From Aureobasidium sp. EXF-3400 (Eukaryota; Ascomycota; Dothideomycetes; Dothideales; Saccotheciaceae): a DNA stretch of 64,000 bases. Positions within the stretch are counted from its first letter, which is position 1. The number at the start of each line of letters is the position of its first letter. Positions 22,517-32,948 of this stretch are shown here, piece after piece. Location of the stretch: positions 54,692-118,691 of the forward strand of contig SWBL01000138.1 of NCBI GenBank assembly GCA_024195585.1, given 5' to 3'. The notes beneath the pieces are model-generated. The model did no database searches. It saw only the letters and a program-made list of their open reading frames with translations, and was not told the DNA's origin. Made by a program: the position numbers and the translations under genes.

Positions 22517-25500
22517 ATGCAGAACTTTACCATCGAGGTGCCGGGTGAAGCCAATCCTCTAAACGAGCATACCTTAATCAACGTCCTAAGCTCTGCAGCA
22601 TCGTCGGATCCTCAGCAAATTCAATCCGGTGCCAAACAACTTGAACGATGGGAAAAGGTTCCTGGTTACTATAAACACCTACAAAGTGTATTCCTCGACA
22701 AAACATTACCATTCAACATCACATATCTGGCCATCATCCAGCTCAAAAACGGTATTGAGAAGTACTGGCGCAAGACCGCTGCAAAGTGAGTGGTGCCTTC
22801 CCACGACCCGTCCTTTCCACTTCTACATGCCAAGAATCTAGACTATTTTGGATGTAATTCTCTTCTCACACATACTGACATCCTTGCAGTGCTGTATCAG
22901 CCGAAGACAAAGCAGTGATCAGATCTCGCCTACTCGAAAGTGGCATCGAGAACCATGACCACCGTTTGGCTCTCCAAAATGCCCTCGTCATTGCTAAGGT
23001 TTCTCGATTCGAGTACCCACAAGACTGGTAAGGAGTATCTTCCTGCGTACTATCATCCAATACTCATTGTACAAAGGCCAGATCTTATCAGCACATTGAT
23101 TGGTGCACTACGACGATCGACAGAATCGCACGCATATCCTCTCCACCTCCCCCGTACATTGCTCATCCTCCTTCATGTTGTCAAGGAGCTCTCCGCTGCT
23201 CGTCTCCAGAGATCTAGAGTCGCTCTGCAGGCTGCTACACCCGAGATTGTACAGGTGCTCGGGCAGATCTATCTTGAGAAAGTACAGTCCTGGCAGGAGG
23301 CTCTCAGTAGCGGCAATGGCGATCAAGACATGTGGGAACCAACAATGCAATCCAGCTTGTTGGCTATCAAAACTCTGCGCAGATTGCTCGTTTCTGGCTA
23401 TGAGTTTCCCAATCGGGAGTCAGACGTCCACCAGTTCTGGCAGCTTACCTACGCCCAAGTCGGCACTCTTATGAACATCATATCTGCGCAAGGAGCCACT
23501 CTTCCTGAGGAGCTCAGAGTGCTGCTTGAAAAGCATTTGCTCCAGCTATCGAAACTGCATCTAGAAATGGCCAAGAGCCATCCTGCGGCTTTTGTACTCT
23601 TGCCAAACTCTCTCGACCTTGTTGGCTCATATTGGACTCTCATCAAGCAGTTTGGAGAAAGTTTTGGTTCCAGTTTGACTCCTGGTCCGTCTAATGGAGA
23701 CGATGGTGAGCAGAAGCCGTTCGAGGAGAAAGTCTGCCTCTCGGGTCTCAAGCTCCTTCGTGCCTGTATCAAGATGGTTTTCAACCCTGCTCATTCATTC
23801 AAATACAAGCATCCGCAAGACAAGATTGAGAAGGCAGAGGCAATTGCGGCTGTGAAGGAGCAACTCTTGACAAATTCTTTCGTCACCGAAGTCATGGAAG
23901 TTGTTGTGACCAAGTTCTTCGTCTTCCAACAAGGCGAACTGCAAGAATGGGAGGAAGACCCAGAAGAGTGGGAGCAGAGTTTGGAGGGTGAAAGTGAAGG
24001 CTGGGAGTACAGCGTTCGACCCTGCGCTGAGAAGCTGTTCCTCGATCTCGCTCTCAACTTTAGGGACTTGTTGACTCAGCCGCTGCTTAACGTTTTCTAT
24101 ACAGTTGCAGGTAAGTCACTATGCGATTTGAGACTTTCTTTAGAAGACAGGTCATTGACAAACTGTAGCGCCAGACAATGAGGACGTCCTCTTCAAAGAC
24201 TCAGTATACACAGCGATTGGTTTGGCTGCCGCGGTCCTGCAACAGCATCTCGACTTCGATTCGTTCCTGTCTAACACAATCGTTGTCGAAGTACAAAAAC
24301 AGAAGCCTGGATTCAACATTCTGCGCCGTCGTATTGCCATCCTCCTAGGCCAATGGATTACTGTCAAAGTGTCCGCAGAGAACAGACCCTTGGTTTACAA
24401 AATCTTCCAGCACCTACTCGACTCAAGTGACTCCTGTAATGATCAGGTTGTCAGAATCACTGCCGGACGACAATTCAAGAATATAGTAGATGATTGGGAG
24501 TTCAGTCCAGAGCAGTTCCTGCCTTATGTTCAAACGACGATGTCACAGTTGCTGAGTCTGATCGGAGAGGTTGACAACATGGAAACGAAGATGGCGTTGC
24601 TCAGCACGATTAGTGTTCTGGTTGAGCGACTGGAACATCATGTGAGTGCGGTTCATACCCAATGATGATCTTGGACTAACTTTTTCAGATTTCGCCCTAC
24701 GCAGAGACGATCATCAGCATTCTGCCTAACCTTTGGGATCAGTCTGGCGATGTTCATCTCATGAAGCAAGCAATTCTGACCATTCTCTCCCGCCTTGTCA
24801 CTTCTATGAAGGCTGCTTCTGTTCCCTTCCACCACCTTGTGTTGCCCATTATCAAGGGCGCTGTCGAACCTGGATCAGACACTCAAGTCTACCTTCTCGA
24901 CGATGCTTTGGATCTCTGGGCGAACATACTGATTCAAACACCAGCCCCGGCATCGCCTGAACTATTACAGCTAGCACCATACCTCTTTTCGATCTTTGAG
25001 CTAGGATCAGAAAACCTGCGTACAGCTCTTGACATCACCTCATCATATTTCCTACTCGCGCCGTCGGAGATGCTCTCTGATGAGATGCGCAAGCCCCTGA
25101 TGGTATCTTTGTCTAACCTCGTGGGTTATGTCAGAGCGGATGCTAGCGGGACTGTAAACAACCTCGTCGAGCTTATAATCAGGTCAGCTGAACGCATTGG
25201 TGGCGAATCTGCCATCAGCACCATCGCTGGCGACTTGATCGATTCCGATTTCTTGCGTAAGCAACTCAGGGGTCTACATGGTAGCTGGATCGCACATTGC
25301 ACCACCGGCCCGCTCGCAAAAGAGCCACCCGTCGATGGTATCGTCGAGACGGACTACTTCTCTGTACTTGCACGCTTCGCAATGGGTTCAGAGAATACAT
25401 TCCTGCAAGCAGTGCAAGCCGCTGCTCCACCCATTCCACTCACCGACACCACCAACCAGCCTACTCTTCACGATTCGATGAAGTGGCTACTCGAAGAATG

Positions 25501-25930
25501 GTTCAGCCACTTCGAAAACATCGGCGACCCCTCCCGCCGCAAACTCATGTGTCTCGCTCTAACAAAACTGCTCTCTACCTCCCAGCCATTCATCCTTGGC
25601 TCCCTTCAATCTCTTATGACACTCTGGACAGACATGGTGACAGAGATCCGCGAAGACGGCGGCGCAGTTGACTCAGATACTCTGGTCTACGATAACCCTG
25701 ATCAATTGAGAACCACCGAGGCCGGCGTCATCGAAGCACCAGAAGACGAAAGAAGAAGGGCATTGACCTTTACAGACCCCGTGCATAACGTAAGGACTAC
25801 ACAGTGGATCAAGCACTATTTGCAGCTTGCTATTCAGGCTGCCGGTGGACAGGAGGCTTTCCAGAATGAGTGGCTGGTTAACGTTGATAAAGATGTTATT
25901 GCTGCTTTTGGTGCGTTAGGCATCATGTGA
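22517..25930 (+). CDS. KAP120: Importin-beta family karyopherin Kap120
   Basis: Five exons are inferred: 22517-22785, 22890-23027, 23077-24110, 24169-24641 and 24689-25930, giving 1051 aa; budding yeast Kap120 is about 1030 aa. Karyopherins carry cargo through nuclear pores under Ran control; yeast Kap120 has been linked to 60S ribosome biogenesis factors. The N-terminal importin-beta domain is clear: a helix with SGAKQLERWEKVPGYY, then YLAIIQLKNGIEKYWRK, and after splicing NAVSAEDKAVIRSRLLE. The rest is HEAT-like helical repeats with an acidic insert near EEDPEEWEQSLEGE. Splicing of exons 2 and 3 restores EYPQDWPDLISTLI, a diagnostic motif of the family. Intron 1 (104 nt) is longer than most here. 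Confidence 0.93.
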
Positions 25931-26303
25931 GTGGTCTCAGAGAGGAAAGGAAAATAAAAAGCATTTTGTAAGCAAAGAAAGAAGGTGCAAAGGTAGTCAT
26001 AGTTTAGAAGCACGAATGAACATTGCTGTCATGAAGGAAAGCTCTTTTGACATGTTGCTTTCCCTTTTCGATGGACATTGGCAAACTGCTTGACCCACAC
26101 CTTCCATGACCATCATACCATCCACTAGCTTTTCGTCTGTCACGACTACTCGACAAAACGAAAAGAAAAAGACTAGAAACCATGTAAATAGAAATTTCAT
26201 TGTAACTGTCATATATAACCACAAACGTGAAACCAAAGTCGTAATCGTAACACAAGTCCAGAAATGCTACCAGCGCGATCTCAAGACTGCGGTCATCAAG
26301 AAT
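25931..26303. other. Convergent intergenic region
   Basis: This is 3' untranslated sequence of KAP120 and of the minus-strand GH76 gene. No gene or motif is recognised. Confidence 0.45.
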
Positions 26304-27965
26304 CTATCTCGCTGAGTTGAGCAACTCCCAAGATGATCTCAGGACGGCGAGGCCTCCTTGTTGCGTTTCTACCGTACGACCTCTGCCACGGTCGTTGACG
26401 TCTGCAGTCGTGACCTCTCCAGTACTTTCCGCTGCTTGTCTGCTAGAAACAGCTCTCGAGTGCAATTTCTTTGGGGACGTCCACTTTCTTGTTGTCAAGA
26501 TGGATGCATCGTTTCGATAGTCGACTGCATGGGCAGGAAGGCTTTGTGGGTAGTCCTCAGCCGCATATCTGTACCCCCACCATGTACCGAAGAGCCCAGA
26601 TCCATTTCTGGTGCTCAGAGCCGCTTCGGCATTGTGTGCAGTCCAACGTCCCACCGTCCCGCAGAAATCACTGTGCTTCTCCCTGAGCGATTTGCTTGCT
26701 GCGTAACTTTTACCAGGAATCTTCGGTTTCGATGGCAAAGCCTCGCAGAATTGCGTCAAGTGTTGAAAGAAGATACCCTTAAAGGTTTGGGAGTCTTGAC
26801 TACAGGAGCCGCTTCTATCGCACAGTTCCTCTAGGATGCCGTATTGACCTAGACCAGCCCAGCTGGTAGATTTTTGGATTGGTGAGTGTGGCTCTCCGGA
26901 CCAGGACCAGCCAGTGGATGCCATAACATCGCGAATGAGAGTGTAGCCGTCGTGTAGGTAGCTTGTGTTTCCTGTTGCTTCCCAAAGACCTCGCAGGCCG
27001 GATAAGATGACACCTTGATTGTAGGTGTAGACCATCTCATTGCGATCGTCACATTTTCCCGTGCCGATGCTTCCGTTTTGGCTGTAGCCTTTGATGTGGT
27101 AGCCATCGGCATACAGACCGCTTTCGTTAGTCATGTTACTCTTCTTGAGCCAGGAATAGCCTTCGATTGCAGCTCTGAGATATTTTGGATCATGCGGTCG
27201 TCCTGGCATAGAGCCAAAAATTTGTGAATCAGAAGTCAAGAAAGGAAAGTCGATGAAATCGCCAGGAGAAGAAAGATACATGGCGACTGAAGCTGAAATG
27301 AATAGCTGATTTGTGATCGTGTTCTTGTATGGCAGAAGTCGAGGGTTCCAGATCATGCCGCCTCCACACAGATCATTATCCCAACCTTTCAAAGCAAGGT
27401 CCCAGAACAGTCGCGCTCGGTGACTGAAGCCAGGGATGAACTGTACGCCATGCCATGAAGGCTCTGTACTATTTCGGTGTTCGATGGTTTTGATGTTTTC
27501 AAGCCACTCCAGAGTGGTCCACAAGATATCATCATAGGCTTCATTGCGAATACTGAAGGCATCTTCCCCAAAATAATAAGCTGCGTTGTGAGAGAAGTAC
27601 TTGTTGATTATTTTCGAATAGTGATCATCGCCTGTCCAGCTGCTTGCTCGAGCAATAGTTCCAAGAGTAGAAGATAGAGCAGTATTTATCACTGCCCCTG
27701 TCCAATCGATAGCTGAAGGCCATGTCCCGATCCATAGCTCAAAGTAATGCGATTGCATAACATCCAGGGCGTCTATCATATGTCGAAAGATATTCCTTCC
27801 ATTTGTGATTCTGCTGTCCAGCTCAGTAGGTCCTGTGGACTCGGGATTTATTGCTACTTGATGACTCGAGTCAACTAGATCTGGTTGTATAGTCCATGGT
27901 TGGGACCAGACATTCTCAGCACTAGATGCGATGAGACATGCTATCAGGAGAGGTCTATGAACCAT
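26304..27965 (-). CDS. Glycoside hydrolase family 76 (alpha-1,6-mannanase-like), secreted
   Basis: A single exon of 553 aa. GH76 enzymes act on alpha-1,6-mannan; fungal Dfg5/Dcw1 members cross-link GPI proteins into the wall. The signal peptide is PLLIACLIASSAENVWS. The catalytic Asp pair is visible in NEAYDDILWTTLEWL. Other family marks are NALWN-like DNDLCGGGMIWNP, KNTITNQLFISASVAMYL, YTYNQGVILSGLRGLWEATG, and FKGIFFQHLTQFC. Several N-x-S/T sequons occur. The C-terminus is hydrophilic (SSRQAAESTGE, then RSSWELLNSAR) with no GPI-attachment hydrophobic tail, unlike Dfg5/Dcw1, so a freely secreted enzyme is inferred. It is divergent from PEX2. Confidence 0.9.
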   Translation of the reverse strand: MVHRPLLIACLIASSAENVWSQPWTIQPDLVDSSHQVAINPESTGPTELDSRITNGRNIFRHMIDALDVMQSHYFELWIGTWPSAIDWTGAVINTALSSTLGTIARASSWTGDDHYSKIINKYFSHNAAYYFGEDAFSIRNEAYDDILWTTLEWLENIKTIEHRNSTEPSWHGVQFIPGFSHRARLFWDLALKGWDNDLCGGGMIWNPRLLPYKNTITNQLFISASVAMYLSSPGDFIDFPFLTSDSQIFGSMPGRPHDPKYLRAAIEGYSWLKKSNMTNESGLYADGYHIKGYSQNGSIGTGKCDDRNEMVYTYNQGVILSGLRGLWEATGNTSYLHDGYTLIRDVMASTGWSWSGEPHSPIQKSTSWAGLGQYGILEELCDRSGSCSQDSQTFKGIFFQHLTQFCEALPSKPKIPGKSYAASKSLREKHSDFCGTVGRWTAHNAEAALSTRNGSGLFGTWWGYRYAAEDYPQSLPAHAVDYRNDASILTTRKWTSPKKLHSRAVSSRQAAESTGEVTTADVNDRGRGRTVETQQGGLAVLRSSWELLNSAR

Positions 27966-28646
27966 GGCACGTGCTCGCTTCGCGGAAAGGAATGGATCTG
28001 GGAGTCTTTAGTAGCGGTTCATAGGATCGTGCATACAGGATCAAACTATTGATATATGCAGGGGGAAACGAGACGAAGAGGAGGAGAGGATGCGAATGAG
28101 GTGGCTTGGAGGAGTCGACGGGTGTGCCAAGGCGCGGCCCTGGCCTCATGATCGACCTTAGCCGTCGTCGTGCTCTTTACTCATGGCCGAATGTTTGAGG
28201 CGAGTGCAACAATGAGACAAAGAAGGAGCTCAAGCAGAGAAAATGTTTCAGGGGAAGTGGGGGGTCATAATGTAGTATGTATAGACTGGCGGTACGAGAT
28301 GTGCCTGCTGCCTCGAAAACATAGTCGCATGCTTCTGCCAGGTGCTCCCAAGGTCAGGTATGTATAACATTGACCAGCTCGAGTAAGCTCGGAAACTAAG
28401 TTCTTCGATCACCATACACGCCGGAAGAAGTCGTTCTAAGCGAGTTTACTTCGCAACAATATCTCGTGTTGGACTTGGTAGCAACGTTGAGAGAAAGGAA
28501 GCTGAACAGGTGAGTTGTCGGTCGACATCGGGTAAAAAGCCGCGAGCCTCGGTAAGATAGAGCTGCATCACATGTTGGCGCCGTGTCGCTTGTAGTTATT
28601 TTGGTGTATACTCCTCGATACCAATAATGTTCAATCTCCAATCGCC
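27966..28646. promoter_or_regulatory. Divergent promoter region GH76 / PEX2
   Basis: This 681-bp gap holds both promoters. An upstream ATG at 28627 begins a seven-codon ORF that ends at 28650, overlapping the PEX2 start codon. No other regulatory site is defined. Confidence 0.45.
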
Positions 28647-28650
28647 ATGA
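28627..28650 (+). promoter_or_regulatory. Short upstream ORF overlapping the PEX2 start codon
   Basis: ATG at 28627 opens seven codons (MFNLQSP) that terminate in TGA at 28648-28650. The PEX2 ATG occupies 28647-28649, so stop and start overlap as ATGA. Whether it is translated depends on the transcript start, which is unknown. Confidence 0.4.
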
Positions 28651-30140
28651 CCTCTCCAGACTTTGCTGCCGCTCAGGCGCGTGTACTTGCACGGCGCACA
28701 GCTGCAGCTCGCCCAACACCACCACCTTCTCCACCGACCCTACCTCCCGCACTGCTGAACCTACCGCCTGGTCTACGCTCACTCGCTTCCACCACCCTCT
28801 CGACTTGGACCACATTCAGACACAACCCTCCGCAAGCATCTACTCCGTACTTTCGCGTTGGCCAGGTCGATGCAGAATTGCTTGACGAGGAGCTCCTACA
28901 ACTCTTGCGCGGCCAAGTAGGCGATGCCCTGAAATACTTTGGAGGTCACATTGCAGACGAATGGTCGTCAGAGATCGGCGCAATCCTTCGAGCCATACTC
29001 TGGAAGCTCAGTATCTGGGATCGGGGCACCAGCTACGGTGCCAGTTTACAAGGCTTGAAGTACGTCGACGCAAGAACACAACCTTCGAGTATCCACGCTG
29101 GCTCAGGTCAAGATCCTACAAAATGGCAGAAGGCCGCTTACGGTCTCATCACAGTCGGAGGCCGCTACTCATGGCAGAAGCTAGAAGACTGGCTCCTTGA
29201 GAAAGAAGGCGGCTACGAGGAGCCCACGCCGCTGGTCAAGAGATTGAGCAAGCTTACTGGATGGATTAGTATGACGCATGAAATGGCTGCTCTCGCATCC
29301 TTCTTGGTCTTCCTGTTCAATGGCAAATATAGAACACTTGCAGATCGATTCCTTCGACTAAGACTTGCTCCAGCATCTGCACAAACGAGCAGGGAAGTCA
29401 GCTTCGAATACCTGAATAGACAACTGGTCTGGCACGCTTTCACCGAGTTTCTACTCTTCTTGCTCCCTCTTGTGGGTATCAGCCGCTGGAGACGGTTGCT
29501 ATCAAGAGCATGGAGAAAGGTTAAGAGCATGTTTAGTCAGAAGGTAGATGAGGAGGATGCTAACACAGGAGGCGAGCTTGGCTTCTTGCCAGAGCGTACC
29601 TGCGCGATATGCTATCGCGATCAAAATGCCGTGAGTGGTGGATCAGAAGCGGAAGTACTCGCACAGTCAAGCAATACAGGTGGAGGCGTCATTGGCAGTG
29701 CCCAAACGGATGTCACTAATCCATACGAGGCGATACCTTGTGGATGCATATACTGTTTTGTCTGTCTGGCACAACGCATTGAGGCCGAAGAAGGTGAGGG
29801 CTGGACATGTTTGCGCTGCGGCGAAGTCGTCAAGGAGTGCAAGCCGTGGAATGGGGATGTTTTGGAGGATGTCACCGAGGAAGCAGCCAACACAATACCA
29901 GCTAGTCAGCCAAAGCCTCCGAGGAGGAAGAGTGTTGGGTTCCTCGATGACGAGAGGGAGCACGAACACGAGGATGGAGCCACCATCGAAGAACTTGACC
30001 CGATGCCTATGGATGATCATGAGGAACAAAATCAAGAGATGGAGGATATGAGAACTGTAGATTCAGTCTCATGGGTGGATGGCGAGTCCGAGATGGACTT
30101 TGAAGACGAAGCGGATTACGACGATTCGGAGGCATTTTAG
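28647..30140 (+). CDS. PEX2: Peroxisomal RING E3 ligase subunit Pex2
   Basis: A single exon of 497 aa. Pex2 forms, with Pex10 and Pex12, the peroxisomal membrane ubiquitin ligase that recycles the receptor Pex5. The N-terminal part matches the Pex2/Pex12 domain: PYFRVGQVDAELLDEELLQL, an ILWKLSIWDRGTSYGASLQG motif and LKYVDAR. Hydrophobic segments follow (MAALASFLVFLFNG; FTEFLLFLLPLVGI). The RING finger begins CAICYRDQ, continues IPCGCIYCFVCL and ends CLRCGEVV; the usual His after the third Cys is replaced by Cys. A 40-residue Gly/Ser insert sits within the RING, and an acidic tail of about 110 residues follows it. Confidence 0.92.
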   Translation: MTSPDFAAAQARVLARRTAAARPTPPPSPPTLPPALLNLPPGLRSLASTTLSTWTTFRHNPPQASTPYFRVGQVDAELLDEELLQLLRGQVGDALKYFGGHIADEWSSEIGAILRAILWKLSIWDRGTSYGASLQGLKYVDARTQPSSIHAGSGQDPTKWQKAAYGLITVGGRYSWQKLEDWLLEKEGGYEEPTPLVKRLSKLTGWISMTHEMAALASFLVFLFNGKYRTLADRFLRLRLAPASAQTSREVSFEYLNRQLVWHAFTEFLLFLLPLVGISRWRRLLSRAWRKVKSMFSQKVDEEDANTGGELGFLPERTCAICYRDQNAVSGGSEAEVLAQSSNTGGGVIGSAQTDVTNPYEAIPCGCIYCFVCLAQRIEAEEGEGWTCLRCGEVVKECKPWNGDVLEDVTEEAANTIPASQPKPPRRKSVGFLDDEREHEHEDGATIEELDPMPMDDHEEQNQEMEDMRTVDSVSWVDGESEMDFEDEADYDDSEAF

Positions 30141-30407
30141 TATAATGATGTACGACTACGTGTATCATACAAGCATGGTTGGTTATTCTACAGGTGCTCA
30201 CTGCTTCCGAGCAACCCGTGAATTGATGTCAAGCATTCACAAGCAAACCGGGCCGAAGTGACAGTTGAAAACGTCAATCGCAACTACCCCACCATAAACA
30301 CCAATACGTCACTCGAACGATATATTTTGGTCATCTCGAGTTCGTTGACTTCCATTTGGTTTTCTACATCCGATACAAACCGTTATTGACGCTTCATACT
30401 GTTGACA

Positions 30408-32088
30408 ATGGCCAGCACAAGTAATGACTCGTCCTCGCAAGGACTCGATATCAAGAAGGTATGCAAGCAACCAGCAAATGAGATATCACCCATGCAAGCT
30501 GTGAGCTGACCTTGAGATAGATCGCCGTGATCGGCAGCGGCAGCATGGGTGGTGGTATGGCCCTCCTGTTTGCTGAGAAAGGCTGCCATGTGTCTCTCGA
30601 GGACCCCTCGGAAGAGGCCATGGATGGCATTATCAAACAAGCCAAAGAAGAAGGCTTCGGAGATCGTATCAGCAAACACAGCGACTACAAGTCATTGTGC
30701 GACTCTCTTGATTCACCCAAGGTCTTTGTCTTCAGCTTGCCTCATGGCAGTGTGGGAGATGGCGTACTTGGAGGTCTCATGCCTTACCTTGAGAAGGGAG
30801 ACATCATCATTGATTGTGGTAACGAGCACTGGAAGAACACGGAGAGAAGACAGGGCAAGTGTGTTGTCAGAGGTATCAGATATATCGGCTGTGGTGTCTC
30901 TGGAGGCTACCAAGCTGCTCGTCGGTATGGTGCCTTTGTATATCTTCAAGGTTTGGTCTGACATAAATCGCAGTGGCCCATCGATGTGCCCAGGAGCCGA
31001 TGACCAGTCCCTCGACCTAGTCCTTCCCTTCCTGCGCAAGGTTGCAGCAAAGGATCCCAAGGGAAGACCATGTGTCGGAAAGGCCGGTACAGGAGGTGCA
31101 GGTCACTATGTGAAGATGATCCACAACGGCATCGAGCATGGAATGATGAGCGCCATCTCGGAAGCATGGGGCATCATGAGAACTGGCCTTGGCATGTCGG
31201 AAGATGAGATTGGCGATGTGTTCGAAAAGTGGAACAACGAAGGAGAATTGGTAAGATGGCATGCACCCCATACGATAGCCGTATGCTGACGTCCAACAGC
31301 AAGGTACTTTCCTAGTGAAGATTGGTGCCGATATCTGCCGCACCAAGGACCCAAAGAACGGCGAACGTGTCCTGGAGACCGTGGAAGACAAGGTTGTGCA
31401 AGACGTCACTGGAGAGGAGGGTACTGGTATCTGGTCTAACGAAGAGGCTGTTGGAGAGCACATTCCCGCACCAACGCTGAGCTCAGCTCACTTCTTCCGT
31501 TTGGCTTCAGCCGACCGTGCCCAGCGTGATCGCGCTCAAAAGGCATTTGGAGGCGACTTCCCAGCACAGAAACTGGATGTCAAGGACAAGGCCGAGTTCC
31601 TGGAAGACTTGCGCAGAGCCACATACACAGCATGCCTGGCAGCCTACGTGCAAGGCATCAACGTCATCGACCACAAGAACAAGGAGGTCCACTGGAACAT
31701 CAACTTCTCAGAAGTTCTCCAGATCTGGCGCGCTGGCTGCATCATCCAAGCTGACTATATCGCTTCTCTGCTAGAACCCATCTTCGCCGAGTTCCGCAAC
31801 AAGGACACTATGAACCTGTTGTTCGAGAAGACCGTTGCCAGTGATCTCAAGAAGGGTCAGCCAGCACTCAAGCGTGTTGTGATCCAGGCAGTGTCTGGCG
31901 ATCATGTGGTCCCTGCCATCTCATCCTCGCTGGACTACATCAAGTACCAGACGGGCTTGGAGCTTCCGACACAGTTTTATGAAGCCGAACTTGACTATTT
32001 CGGCAAGCACATGTACGACAAGAAGGGCGAAGACCCCAAGGGTGCTCCTACCACTGGAAAGTACCACTTCGAATGGAAGAGGGCTTAG
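30408..32088 (+). CDS. Divergent 6-phosphogluconate dehydrogenase family enzyme
   Basis: Four exons are inferred: 30408-30458, 30521-30924, 30974-31250 and 31300-32088, giving 506 aa. The N-terminal Rossmann motif is IAVIGSGSMGGGMA. Substrate and catalytic motifs are kept: IIDCGNEHW, GCGVSGGYQAARRGPSMCPG, AGTGGAGHYVKMIHNGIEHG (catalytic Lys and Glu), and a full C-terminal helical domain with AAYVQGINVI, EVLQIWRAGCIIQ and SSLDYIKYQTG. It differs from canonical cytosolic 6PGDH in several places: GNEHW for GNSH-F, and LEDPSEE where NADP enzymes have an Asn-Arg-Thr motif. It is therefore probably a paralogue with altered cofactor or substrate. The usual product of the family is ribulose 5-phosphate with CO2; activity here is not proven. 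Confidence 0.87.
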
Positions 32089-32948
32089 GTAACCTGGCAA
32101 AGGTAGTGACTGAGATTTGAATACCCGAGTATGTACCCAAAAATGATGACATGACATGATATGAGCGACTCCATCATCTCAAATAGCAAGATACCCGAAC
32201 GTTCGGAGCAAGATATTCTCATGATACCTAACAAATATTGTTAGTGGTTGATCTGACTGGAGACTCAAATGAAGCGCAGAAGTAAGGGTGAATTTCAGAT
32301 TCCCGATTATAAGCAGCGACGAAGGTATATGTCGATACCAGCGTACCTTTTCCGGCTCTTCCTAAAGATGTATGGGTAAAGAAGAACTCATCATTGTAGA
32401 GGTGTGTATGTGAATTGCAAGAAGCAAGAGGAGTTTAGCAAACTTACATTACCGACAGTCCAGATGGCCGTGTCAAATTGTGAACAAGGCCGTCTGGCGC
32501 GCATGCCAGCGCGTGTTGCAGAGGTTGGAGAAAAAGGTGACTGAAGAAAATTTGGAACGTAGACGCGGTAGGGCTGAAGGCGGTCGGGAAGCCGGTCCAT
32601 GCTTGTGCCGAGCGGCGCGTCTGGTGAGGTGTGACGATCCCGGATGCTCCTGATTATCAACCCAAGCAGAAAGTTCGAAGAAGCCACCTCTCTTATTAAC
32701 GCCCGCATTGCTCGACATATCGTGTCTTCTCTGGCCTTGTTGGTTTATATAGCTTGCTGCTTTGCTCTTGCTAGACGCTTTTCTCCCTTTGTTCTCGCCT
32801 TCCGCAGCCGTCATTTTCTTGAGAGTGCCAACGGCCAAGAATGTGCTGATCGCCTTCGTTCGACCACTCTGGTATGCAACTCTCGCAGACATTTCAAACA
32901 TCCCCCTTTTGCTGATAATCCTACTAGAGAAAGATATAGTACAGCACA
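32089..32948. other. Intergenic region upstream of ERO1
   Basis: No gene is supported. This is the 3' end of the 6PGDH-like gene and the ERO1 promoter. A CAGCGCGTG word near 32510 is reminiscent of, but not identical to, the yeast unfolded-protein-response core CAGCGTG; I do not claim it as a site. Confidence 0.4.

Noticed and set aside
32500..32530. Possible unfolded-protein-response element upstream of ERO1
   Set aside because: CAGCGCGTG is only similar to the yeast core CAGCGTG; one imperfect word more than 400 bp upstream is not enough.
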